Shown: positions 9,501-15,923 of the stretch, in pieces
Layout of the letters: each line of letters starts with the position of its first letter
Numbering within the stretch: the first letter of the stretch is position 1
Origin: Pseudomonas sp. IAC-BECa141
GTDB lineage: Bacteria > Pseudomonadota > Gammaproteobacteria > Pseudomonadales > Pseudomonadaceae
Direction of reading: 5' to 3'
Assembly: GCF_020544405.1 (NCBI RefSeq)
Contig: NZ_CP065410.1
Location: 1,488,001 to 1,552,000, forward strand
DNA length: 64,000 nt
The notes under the pieces: model-generated
What the model was told of the DNA's origin: nothing
The model's input: the letters and a program-made list of their open reading frames with translations, nothing else
Database searches by the model: none
Made by a program: the position numbers and the translations under genes

Positions 9501-10177
9501 CGCACGCCGAGGGCGATCACCGCGCCGTGGCCGTCGCCGAACACCTGCACCTCCAGATGCCGCGCACGCTGGATGTACTTCTCGATGAACACGCCGGCGT
9601 CGCTGAAGTTGTTCTGACCGAGGCGCTTCACTGCGTCGAAAGACTCGCTCAGTTCGCCGGGGTTACGGCACACGCGCATGCCGATGCCACCGCCACCGGC
9701 AGTGCTTTTGAGCATTACCGGATAACCGACCTGTTCGCCGGCAATCAGTGCGGCCTCAAGGCTGTCGAGCAGTTCGGTGCCTTCAAGCATCGGCACACCG
9801 TGCTGTTTGGCCAGGGCGCGTGCGGTGTGCTTGAGGCCGAACACCCGCAGTTGCTCCGGTGTCGGGCCGATGAAGGCAATGCCATGGTTTGCGCAGGCTT
9901 CGGCGAACGCGGCGTTTTCCGAAAGGAAGCCGTAACCGGGGTGGATTGCTGTGGCGCCACTGGCTTTGGCGATGGCGAGAATCTTGTCCACGGCCAGATA
10001 GGTGCCGGCCGCTGCCCCTTCGCCGAGGCTGTGCGCTTCTTCAGCTTGCAGGATGTGCAGGCTGGCGGCATCGGCTTCGGAGTAGACCGCGACGCCTTCG
10101 ACGTGCAGTTCATGCAAGGTGCGCAGAATGCGGCAGGCAATCGCGCCACGGTTGGCAATCAGGACTTTTTCGAACAT
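6545..10177 (-). CDS. biotin-dependent guanidine carboxylase (urea carboxylase family)
   Basis: This 1210-residue protein has three parts. Residues 1-450 are a biotin carboxylase with ATP-grasp (KSTAGGGGIGMR, HLEVQVFGDG). About 460-1070 is the split carboxyltransferase made of the KipA/KipI-like AHS2 and AHS1 regions (SVQDYPGRLGYWAVG, GAPVATPLDPRHR). About 1130-1210 is the biotin carrier domain with Lys1174 in ESMKME. Family members carboxylate urea or guanidine. The guanidine-I riboswitch at 14494-14586 and the two DUF1989 genes in the same operon match the arrangement established for guanidine carboxylases, so guanidine is the likelier substrate; this is inference, because the selectivity residue was not aligned. 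A REP-like palindrome is read in frame at residues 782-793, in the linker between the two carboxyltransferase halves. Confidence 0.9.
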   Translation of the reverse strand: MFEKVLIANRGAIACRILRTLHELHVEGVAVYSEADAASLHILQAEEAHSLGEGAAAGTYLAVDKILAIAKASGATAIHPGYGFLSENAAFAEACANHGIAFIGPTPEQLRVFGLKHTARALAKQHGVPMLEGTELLDSLEAALIAGEQVGYPVMLKSTAGGGGIGMRVCRNPGELSESFDAVKRLGQNNFSDAGVFIEKYIQRARHLEVQVFGDGHGAVIALGVRDCSVQRRNQKVLEETPAPNLPEGMADALCAAAIKLAKAVNYRSAGTVEFVFDSDAQRFYFLEVNTRLQVEHGVTEQVWGVDLVRWMIELAAGDLPPLAELFAGLQPQGHAIQARLYAEDPGRDFQPSPGLLTAVDFPVANGRYLRIDTWVEAGCEIPPYFDPMIAKIISWAPTREQARTDLHQALGDSQLYGVETNRDYLRQILLDTPFASGQPWTRCLEGLVYRANTFEVLSAGTQTSVQDYPGRLGYWAVGVPPSGPMDSRALRLGNRLLGNDEGLAALEITMSGPLLRFNCDAVVAVTGAPIALTLDGQPQAMNTALLIPAGSQLHLGNLSGAGARSYLCLRGGLQVPDYLGSKSTFTLGQFGGHGGRALRAGDVLHLAALSERSAGQTLAPQHVSELPAVRRIRVIYGPHGAPEYFTENYIDTFFATQWEVHFNSSRTGVRLIGPKPEWVRADGGEAGLHPSNIHDNPYAIGAVDFTGDMPVILGPDGPSLGGFVCPVTVIEADLWQLGQLKAGDKVQFVPVDLKTARDLTLKWDSCESAIASDEVDAVSARALSLASQLPQGLVSPVVLELGQDDKRLVGRVSGDTHLLLEIGAPELDLVLRFRAHALMQALEGKNLHGVIDLTPGIRSLQIHYQPEQLPLADLLGIVAGEWDAVCAAGDLQVPSRIVHLPLSWDDPACQLAIEKYMTTVRKDAPWCPSNLEFIRRINDLPNLDEVQRTVFDASYLVMGLGDVYLGAPVATPLDPRHRLVTTKYNPARTWTAENSVGIGGAYLCVYGMEGPGGYQFVGRTLQMWNRYREVAAFEGKPWLLRFFDQIRFYPVTAEELLRIRRDFPLGRFDLNIEQSQLNLGEYQAFLNREAESIHAFRQQQQAAFNAERERWIASGQAHFDSEEAVSQSCEEMPLACGQQSVDSHIAGNLWQVQVEVGSRVAAGDALVILESMKMEIPVLAPLPGVVREIRVQPGSAVRAGQRVVVLELD
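7798..7832. repeat. REP-like palindrome inside coding sequence
   Basis: GGCCCTGT (7798-7805) and ACAGGGCC (7825-7832) are perfect outer arms, and GCTGGC-TT-GCCAGC (7810-7823) is a perfect inner hairpin. The core CCTGTGGGAGCTGGCTTGCC matches the widespread P. fluorescens REP palindrome. It sits inside the carboxylase gene and is translated on the minus strand as part of a linker. Confidence 0.75.
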
Positions 10178-10190
10178 GGAGAATCCCCCG

Positions 10191-10237
10191 GAGCCCGCGC
10201 AGGTGGCGGGCTCGACTGGGAGGCGGGCCGTCCCGCC
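10191..10237. repeat. two tandem GC-rich hairpins between carboxylase and DUF1989 gene
   Basis: GAGCCCGC/GCGGGCTC (10191-10213) and GGCGGG/CCCGCC (10222-10237) form adjacent stems in the 175-base gap before the carboxylase start. They could stabilise or process the polycistronic mRNA. The first stem ends about 14 bases before the carboxylase start codon and may affect its ribosome access. Confidence 0.5.
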
Positions 10238-10281
10238 GTTTTTGTTCAGGCGCCAGGGTCGTCCCCGACGGCGAAATCACT

Positions 10282-10362
10282 TCACTTTTTCAGGCACTGG
10301 CCCGAGCGCGCCTGGCACAGGCCAAACAACCAGCGGCGCAGACGGACGAATTTCAGTTCCAT
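10282..10362 (-). CDS. possible 26-residue basic small protein
   Basis: An ATG at 10362, overlapping the last codons of the DUF1989 gene, opens a 27-codon frame ending at 10282. The peptide is basic and rich in Trp, Phe and Leu in its first half (MELKFVRLRRWLF), then ends in two lysines. It lies in the unusually long gap before the carboxylase gene and could be translationally coupled to the preceding gene. No ribosome-binding site of its own is evident. It may be chance or a coupling peptide. Confidence 0.25.
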   Translation of the reverse strand: MELKFVRLRRWLFGLCQARSGQCLKK

Positions 10363-10994
10363 ACCAGTAGCTCCGCAGGTGTCGGGTTGTAGGCGTTGCA
10401 CGGGTTGTTCAGTTGCGGGCAGTTGGAAATCAGCACGATCACGTCCATCTCCGCGCGCAAGTCGACGTATTTGCCGGGGGCGGAAATTCCGTCTTCGAAG
10501 GTCAGGCCGCCCTCGGCAGTGACCGGCACGTTCATGAAGAAATTGATGTTCGGCCCGATGTCACCTTTGCCCAGGCGCCCGTCGTGAGCGCAGGCGCGCA
10601 GGTAGTTGTCGCGGCAGCTGTGCATGTAGCGTTTTTCCAAGGCGTAGCGCACGGTGTTGCTCTCTTGCGCGCAGGCGCCGCCGAGGGTGTCGTGGCGGCC
10701 GCAGGTGTCGGCGATGATCGTCAGCATCGGTTTGCCGAGGTTGGAATACAAAACGCTGCCGGTGCTCAGGTAAACGTTGTTTTGCCGGCGCAGTGTGCGT
10801 TGCACGTCGTAGCGCTCACGGGGATTGGCAGCGCTATAAAACAAGGTGTCGACCGCCTGATTACCTTCCAGATCGAGGATGCGCAGGGTCTGGCCGGCCT
10901 TGACCTCCATCAGCCAGGGTTCGCCGGCGGGAATGGTGGCGCGGTATACCGCCGCGTCCGGTTGTTTTTGCGAAGTGGCGATAGCAACTGACAT
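10353..10994 (-). CDS. DUF1989 protein, probable carboxyguanidine deiminase subunit (UAAP2-type)
   Basis: This 213-residue protein belongs to the urea-carboxylase-associated DUF1989 family. Conserved stretches are DLEGNQAVDTLFYSA, a metal-site region ADTCGRHDTLGGAC around residues 94-107, and NCPQLNNPCNAY near the C-terminus. Two DUF1989 proteins encoded between the importer and carboxylase genes have been shown in related operons to form a heteromeric carboxyguanidine deiminase (CgdAB) that turns carboxyguanidine into allophanate. Which gene corresponds to CgdA or CgdB was not resolved here. The start is 11 bases after the stop of the paralogue upstream. It is often annotated only as urea amidolyase-associated protein. 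Confidence 0.82.
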   Translation of the reverse strand: MSVAIATSQKQPDAAVYRATIPAGEPWLMEVKAGQTLRILDLEGNQAVDTLFYSAANPRERYDVQRTLRRQNNVYLSTGSVLYSNLGKPMLTIIADTCGRHDTLGGACAQESNTVRYALEKRYMHSCRDNYLRACAHDGRLGKGDIGPNINFFMNVPVTAEGGLTFEDGISAPGKYVDLRAEMDVIVLISNCPQLNNPCNAYNPTPAELLVWN

Positions 10995-11005
10995 GGCGAT
11001 GATCC

Positions 11006-11731
11006 TCAGGCGAACAAACGGTCGGTGTTGATAAAGCCGCGCTCGTTCTCCGGGCGCGAGGTACGGCAGTGCTCGGCGACGCTCGGGTCGGCGTTCATCC
11101 AGCTCAGCTTCAGCGGTTTGGGCGCGTATTGCGGCGACGGATCCAGTGGATGTTGCAGGGCTGTGAGCACAACCAGGGTGTCCATCGGTGCATAGAGTTC
11201 GATGTAGTCACCGGCCTGCGAATGGCCTTCGACAAAGTGCAAACGCCCGCTGTCGTCGACGTTGACCCGGCTGAACAGGTTGAGGGTCATCAGCAGGTCG
11301 GACAGGCCCAGCCCCCACTTGCCGAGCTCCACCAGCAGGTTGTCGGTGCCGTTGCGAAAGAAGCCGTTGCGCAGTTCCTGATAGCGGCCCTGGCCGTATT
11401 TCTCCGCGACTTCCTCGGCGCACAGCACGCCGCCGAGACTGTCACTCCAGCCGCAGGTATCCGCCGTGATCGCCGCCAGCACGCGGCCCATGTCCGAGTA
11501 GAGGCAATGGCCCGCGGTCAGCTTGGCGGTGTGTTGACATTTGAGGCTGTCGGGCAGGTTCAGGCGCTCGGTTTTTTCGTTGGCGTTGAGCAAGGTCAGG
11601 CTGACGTTGGCACCACCGCGCAGATCCGTCAGGCGCAGCAGCTGCCCGCGTTTCAAGACGAAGGAGCGATGGCCGCCGCCGGGCAGGGTTTCTTCGGCGA
11701 AGGGCGGAAAAATTCGGGTTGAATCAGTCAT
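11006..11731 (-). CDS. DUF1989 protein, probable carboxyguanidine deiminase subunit (UAAP1-type)
   Basis: This 241-residue paralogue of the next gene carries the matching metal-site region ADTCGWSDSLGGVLC around residues 107-121 and LKCQHTAKLTAGHCLYSD just before it. It lacks the C-terminal NCPQ-type cysteine motif of its partner, so the two subunits probably have different roles. Established work on this family assigns the pair to conversion of carboxyguanidine to allophanate and ammonia. It lies 12 bases after the ABC ATPase gene and 11 bases before its partner, firmly inside the riboswitch-controlled operon. Confidence 0.82.
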   Translation of the reverse strand: MTDSTRIFPPFAEETLPGGGHRSFVLKRGQLLRLTDLRGGANVSLTLLNANEKTERLNLPDSLKCQHTAKLTAGHCLYSDMGRVLAAITADTCGWSDSLGGVLCAEEVAEKYGQGRYQELRNGFFRNGTDNLLVELGKWGLGLSDLLMTLNLFSRVNVDDSGRLHFVEGHSQAGDYIELYAPMDTLVVLTALQHPLDPSPQYAPKPLKLSWMNADPSVAEHCRTSRPENERGFINTDRLFA

Positions 11732-11743
11732 GGAAGGTTCCTC

Positions 11744-12532
11744 TCAAGCGGTTCGAAGGGCGCTCGCCAGTTGCTCCGGCAGGGCGTCGACGGCGGCGCG
11801 TTGGGCACGGCGGTCGCTGTTCAAAGGGATGTCGTAGGTGATGCGGGCGCCATAGGCGCCGGGGGCGTGCGGGTCGAGGCGGACCTTGTCGAACACCAGC
11901 AGACGGGTGCCGAGGCTGAAGCCTTCGGACAGGTCGTGGGTGACCATGAATACGGTCAGTTGCGTCTCGCGCCACAGCTCCAGCAGCAGCGCGTGCATGT
12001 CCTTGCGAATGCCCGGATCGAGCGCGCCGAACGGTTCGTCGAGCAGCAACACGCGCGGTTTCATGATCAACGCCTGGGCGATCGCCAGCCGCTGTTGCAT
12101 GCCGCCGGACAGTTGCGCCGGGTACTTGTCCAGCGCGTGGCCGAGGCCGACTTTTTGCAGCAGCGCCGTGGCCTGTTCGCGGGTGTCGCGTTTGGCGCTG
12201 CCGAACAGACGCCCGAGCAGTGGCGCCCGGGGCAGTTCGAGGCCGAGGGCGACGTTGTCCAGCACGCTCAAGTGCGGGAACACCGAGTAGCGCTGGAACA
12301 CCACGCCACGGCTGGCATCCGGTTCGCGGGCCAGTGGCTGGCCGTCGAGCAGAATCTCGCCGCGACTGGCGGTTTCCTGACCCAGCAGCAGGCGCAGGAA
12401 GGTCGATTTACCGCAGCCCGAAGCTCCGACCAGCGTGCAGAACTCACCCTCGTTGACGTTGAGGTTCAGCCCTTCGAGCACCACTTGGTCGGCGTATTGC
12501 TGCCAGACGTTTTTCACTGTGATGAAGCTCAT
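11744..12532 (-). CDS. ABC transporter ATPase, nitrate/sulfonate/taurine family
   Basis: This 262-residue ATPase has Walker A GASGCGKST near residue 40, Q-loop VFQRYSVFP, signature LSGGMQQRL near 140 and Walker B VLLLDEPFGALDP. It resembles SsuB/TauB and the ATPase of the predicted urea importer that accompanies urea-carboxylase-type operons. Its start overlaps the permease stop as ATGA, indicating translational coupling. Because the operon is governed by a guanidine riboswitch, imported guanidine or a guanidine-containing compound is the likely cargo; this is inference. Confidence 0.88.
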   Translation of the reverse strand: MSFITVKNVWQQYADQVVLEGLNLNVNEGEFCTLVGASGCGKSTFLRLLLGQETASRGEILLDGQPLAREPDASRGVVFQRYSVFPHLSVLDNVALGLELPRAPLLGRLFGSAKRDTREQATALLQKVGLGHALDKYPAQLSGGMQQRLAIAQALIMKPRVLLLDEPFGALDPGIRKDMHALLLELWRETQLTVFMVTHDLSEGFSLGTRLLVFDKVRLDPHAPGAYGARITYDIPLNSDRRAQRAAVDALPEQLASALRTA

Positions 12533-13344
12533 TTGGCTGCCCCCTCATACCAGGGGAATGCACGCCGGGTCAGGCACTTGAGGCCCCAGTCCATCAGCCA
12601 GGCGAGCAGGGTGATCCACACCACGTACGGCAGAATCACATCCATCGCCAGGTAACGACGCACGAGGAAAATCCGGTAGCCCAGACCGTCGGTGGAGGCG
12701 ATGGCTTCGGCGGCGATCAGGAACAGCCACGCCGAACCGAGCATCAGCCGCAGTGAAATCAGCAGACGCGGCAACAGCTGCGGCAGAACCACACGCAGCA
12801 TCAGGGTCCAGGTCGAGGCGCCGAGGGTCTGCGCCTTGATCAGCAGTTCGACCGGAATGTCCCGCGCGCGCTGTTCCAGATCTCGGGCGAGAGCCGGGGT
12901 GATACCGATCACGATCAGCATCACCTTCGACAGCTCGCCGAGGCCGAAGACGATGAACAGAATCGGCAGGATCGCCAGGGGTGGCACCATCGATAACACC
13001 GTCAGCATCGGCGACAACGGTGCGCCGAACAGCGGCAGGGTTCCGGCCGCGATGCCCAGGCACAGCCCGGCCAGCGCGGCGATACCGAGGCCGATGGCCA
13101 GTCGTTGCAGGCTCGCGGCAGTGTCCTGCCAGAGCAGATATTCACCGGTGCGGCTGTCGGCATTGAATGCCAGGCGTTTCACCGCATCGGTCATCTGCAC
13201 GGCACTGGGCAGCAGTTTGTCGTTGGGGTTCTCCGCCAGACGTTCGGCCGAGCCCATGAAATAGGCGAACAGCACCAGGGCGAACGGCAGGATCACCAGC
13301 AGCAGACGACTGGGGCGATCCGGGTGGCGATTGATCAGGCGCAT
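12529..13344 (-). CDS. ABC transporter permease, SsuC/TauC-like
   Basis: This protein of about 271 residues has roughly six membrane segments and the inner-membrane permease EAA-type loop (LGASTWTLMLRVVLPQLLPR near residue 170). The ATG at 13344 was preferred over a TTG two codons upstream because GGAGGA lies seven bases before the ATG. It pairs with the overlapping ATPase gene and the binding protein gene 18 bases upstream. Confidence 0.88.
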   Translation of the reverse strand: MRLINRHPDRPSRLLLVILPFALVLFAYFMGSAERLAENPNDKLLPSAVQMTDAVKRLAFNADSRTGEYLLWQDTAASLQRLAIGLGIAALAGLCLGIAAGTLPLFGAPLSPMLTVLSMVPPLAILPILFIVFGLGELSKVMLIVIGITPALARDLEQRARDIPVELLIKAQTLGASTWTLMLRVVLPQLLPRLLISLRLMLGSAWLFLIAAEAIASTDGLGYRIFLVRRYLAMDVILPYVVWITLLAWLMDWGLKCLTRRAFPWYEGAAK

Positions 13345-13362
13345 GGCCAAATCCTCCGTGGC

Positions 13363-14430
13363 TTACAGCTTGGCGTCGGCGGCCATCTGCACGTAGGTCG
13401 GATCGAAACGCAGCTTGAGATTGGCGGTGTCGCCGCTGGTCACGCCGTTGGCGAACGCCATGCCGACCGCACTGGTGTCTTTCGCGCCTTCGCCGAGCAA
13501 ACCGTGCTCAAACGAAAACTCGGCGACCCTGCGCATGGTTTCCGGCAGTTGCTTGCTGGTGGCGAACGCCAGGGCTTCTTTGGGGGTGGCGAACAGTTTG
13601 GTGGTGTCCAGTTGCGCCTGGAATCCGGCCAGGTCGGTGCCCGAGGCCTTGGCCATGTGCTCCAGCGCGGCTTTGCTCGCAGCGTTTTTTGCGTTCATCA
13701 GCTCGACCACTTCGAACCACGCGCCGGTCAGCGCCTTGCCCAGGGCCGGGTTGTCTTTGAGGGTGGCGCTGTTGACCACCATCATGTCCATGATTTCGCC
13801 GGGGATCTGGCTGGAATTGAAGACTTCGGTCACGCCGGGTTTGGCCTTGATGTCCGAGAGCATCGGGTTCCAGGTGGTGACGGCGTTGACCTGCTCGGTG
13901 TTGAAGGCGGCAGAAATGTCGGCATCGGAGGTGTTGACCACTTTCAGGTCTTTCTCGGTCAGGTCGACCGAGTCCAGCGCGCGGGCCAGCAGGTAATGCG
14001 AGACCGACAGTTCGACCAGGTTGACGTCCATGCCCTTGAGGTCGGCAACTTTCTTGCCCTCGCCTTTGAGAACGATGCCGTCGTTGCCGTTGGAGAAATC
14101 GCTGACGATCAGCGCGGTGCTGTCGACGCCGCCGGCGGCCGGGATGGTCAACGCGTCCATGTTGGTCATGGTGCAGCCGTCGAACTGACCGGCGGTGTAC
14201 TGATTGATCGATTCGACGTAATCGTTGAGCTGGACCACGTCGATCTTGATCCCGTATTTCTTCGCCCATTTATCGACGATGCCCTGGCTGCCGGCATATT
14301 CCCATGGCATCCAGCCGGCGTAGATCGTCCAGCAGACACTGAAGTGGTCTTTCTGCGCGGCGGGGGATTGGGTGCTGACGAGCGCGGCGAACGCGGCGGC
14401 GAGCAGGGCGGGCAAACGTAGTCGGGACAT
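13363..14430 (-). CDS. ABC transporter periplasmic substrate-binding protein
   Basis: The 355-residue precursor begins with a Sec signal peptide (about residues 1-25, LPALLAAAFAALVS and a cut near SPAA-Q) and continues as a SsuA/TauA-like binding protein of the type annotated as putative urea-binding protein (CWTIYAGWMPWEYA near the mature N-terminus). The start at 14430 is preceded by GGAGAAG; the longer frame runs back toward the riboswitch and lacks a signal-peptide fit. It is the first gene of the operon, directly under the guanidine-I riboswitch, so its ligand is probably guanidine or a close analogue. Confidence 0.88.
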   Translation of the reverse strand: MSRLRLPALLAAAFAALVSTQSPAAQKDHFSVCWTIYAGWMPWEYAGSQGIVDKWAKKYGIKIDVVQLNDYVESINQYTAGQFDGCTMTNMDALTIPAAGGVDSTALIVSDFSNGNDGIVLKGEGKKVADLKGMDVNLVELSVSHYLLARALDSVDLTEKDLKVVNTSDADISAAFNTEQVNAVTTWNPMLSDIKAKPGVTEVFNSSQIPGEIMDMMVVNSATLKDNPALGKALTGAWFEVVELMNAKNAASKAALEHMAKASGTDLAGFQAQLDTTKLFATPKEALAFATSKQLPETMRRVAEFSFEHGLLGEGAKDTSAVGMAFANGVTSGDTANLKLRFDPTYVQMAADAKL

Positions 14431-14475
14431 GGTGGCTTCTCCAGTTGATCGAGGGCGGACAGGAAGGCAACGCGG

Positions 14476-14489
14476 CACCGCGAACGGTG
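14476..14489 (-). promoter_or_regulatory. hairpin between riboswitch and first gene
   Basis: CACCG-TTCG-CGGTG on the minus strand is a perfect UUCG-type stem just after the aptamer. It has no U tract, so it looks more like a translation-level or anti-terminator-related element than a simple terminator. Confidence 0.45.
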
Positions 14490-14493
14490 GCTT

Positions 14494-14586
14494 GTCTCCC
14501 GGGCTTTTGTCCCGCCGTGTAACCTCAACTGGAGGTCGCCAACTCTCGGACCAGCCACTCGCAGATGCGAGCCGGAACCCTAGTCA
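14494..14586 (-). promoter_or_regulatory. guanidine-I (ykkC) riboswitch
   Basis: Reading the minus strand, the conserved blocks of the ykkC/guanidine-I aptamer occur in order and at normal spacing: CTAGGGTTCCG, then CTGGTCCGAGAG, then ACACGGCGGGACAAAAGCC and CGGGAGA. The stretch is about 93 bases long and ends about 64 bases before the first gene of the operon. This class binds guanidinium and switches on guanidine carboxylase and exporter genes. It is the strongest evidence that the downstream urea-type operon handles guanidine. Confidence 0.93.
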
Positions 14587-14878
14587 GCCATTGCAAATTG
14601 TGGTGCCGCGAACCTGTGATGACTCCTGCACGGGTTTACTGAAGCGAGAGGCGTGCCAAGTCGCGGCGAGCCTTCTGCGACGCGGCTTGCGGGTGGAGGG
14701 GTTCGGATGGCAGGTGGCGGCGACGCTTTGTGTTGGTGCGCGCCTGCACCGTGATGCAGCGCGATGGCCGCTGATCCGATGCTCGGTGGGGCGTGGGCAC
14801 TCGGTAGCGGTCAGCCAGTCAAACGTGATGTCAGCCGGTCTGTGCCGACTGCTGTCACAGGTCTTTCAGGAGGCCGCC

Positions 14879-15142
14879 ATGCGTATTTCAAAATTGCTGC
14901 GTTGGGTGCTGCCGGGAGCAGTGCTCGGTCTGGGGCTGTCCGGTTGTTACTACTACGCCGGCGGCTACGATGTTTATTCCTCGCCCTATTACTATCCCGG
15001 CTATTACTCGCCCTATTACTACGATGGTTATTACGGTCCGCGCTACTACGGCGGTGCCCGCTATTACTACGGCGGTTATGGCTATCGCGGCGGCTATGGA
15101 CGGGGTTATCACGGCGGTGGATACCACGGTGGGCACCACTAA
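14879..15142 (+). CDS. Tyr/Gly-rich small lipoprotein
   Basis: This 87-residue protein has a lipoprotein signal (LPGAVLGLGLSGC, lipobox Cys at about 23). The mature part consists almost only of Tyr, Gly, Ser and Pro, changing to Gly/His repeats at the end (GRGYHGGGYHGGHH). The start is fixed by a perfect AGGAGG five bases upstream. Function is unknown. Such low-complexity Tyr-rich lipoproteins are probably attached to the outer membrane. The His-rich tail could bind metal. A second Tyr-rich lipoprotein gene with the same initiation region follows at 15321. Confidence 0.75.
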   Translation: MRISKLLRWVLPGAVLGLGLSGCYYYAGGYDVYSSPYYYPGYYSPYYYDGYYGPRYYGGARYYYGGYGYRGGYGRGYHGGGYHGGHH

Positions 15143-15320
15143 TCAGCGGCTGAATGAAGGCGTTTTTGGATGAACAAGGTTTCATGAAGCACTTGTTTCA
15201 AGTTGTTGCAGAAACGCACCAGATGCCGAAAACGCTGTCTGATTTTTCGTCAGTCGCCGAATAAAAGACTGACGCCTGCCAGCGTCGCTGGTGTGGCTAC
15301 CCGCGGTCCAGGAGGCCGCC

Positions 15321-15722
15321 ATGTATCGCCGAATTCTTCTGTTTACCGTGATGCTTTTTTCCCTTGGCGGATGCGTCCCTTATTCCTACGGAGATGGCTA
15401 CTACAGCTCAGAGGTCTACACATCGCAGGCACCTTCGTATTACAGCGGTGGCACTTATTACACCGGCGGCAGCACGTACTACTCGGCGCCGCGCTACTAC
15501 CAGCCAGCACCGCGCTATTACCAACCGGCTCCACGCTATTACTCGGCGCCTCGTTATTACCAACCGGCCCCGCGCTACTATGAGAGCCGCCGCTGGCACG
15601 GTCATGATCGCGGACGCTGGGATGACCATCGCCGCGGTGGCTGGGATGATCGTCGGGGTCGCGGCAACTACGACCGTCACAGCGGACGCGGCGATTACAA
15701 CCGGCACGGCAACCGCTGGTAA
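15321..15722 (+). CDS. Tyr-rich repeat lipoprotein
   Basis: The 133-residue precursor has a lipobox FSLGGC (Cys about 18). Residues about 55-90 consist of repeated PRYYQPA/PRYYSA units, followed by a strongly charged Arg/Asp/Gly/His tail (RGRWDDHRRGGWDDRRGRG). AGGAGG precedes the ATG at 15321 in the same CAGGAGGCCGCCATG context as the preceding lipoprotein gene, which supports duplication. Function is not known; surface exposure is inferred from the lipobox. A strong terminator follows directly. Confidence 0.75.
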   Translation: MYRRILLFTVMLFSLGGCVPYSYGDGYYSSEVYTSQAPSYYSGGTYYTGGSTYYSAPRYYQPAPRYYQPAPRYYSAPRYYQPAPRYYESRRWHGHDRGRWDDHRRGGWDDRRGRGNYDRHSGRGDYNRHGNRW

Positions 15723-15730
15723 CCCCTCGC

Positions 15731-15761
15731 AAAAAAGCGGCGCATTGAGCGCCGCTTTTTT
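15731..15761 (+). terminator. intrinsic terminator after lipoprotein gene
   Basis: GCGGCGC-ATTGA-GCGCCGC is a perfect stem flanked by an A run on the left and a T run on the right, eight bases after the stop codon of the Tyr-rich lipoprotein. Confidence 0.9.
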
Positions 15762-15923
15762 GTGCCTGCTTTTTATGCTGGTGTGGATCGCACCATCTCC
15801 TAGGGGTTCTCGGATCCCTCCTACAGTTTTACTTCTGAACATTTGTTAGCGTTTGTATGCACATGTTGATGTTGAAAAACTTCAATTTCATGGAGGTGTA
15901 TAAGCGCGGGATATTGCTCAGAT

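Noticed and set aside
8954..10522. Long open frame of 522 codons on the plus strand
   Set aside because: It is antisense to the carboxylase gene and arises from GC-rich codon bias; its translation shows no family motifs.
14590..14608. Sigma-54-like sequence (GGCAC ... TTGCA) before the guanidine riboswitch
   Set aside because: The distance between GG and GC is 11 instead of the strict 10 bases, and the implied start would fall inside the riboswitch aptamer.
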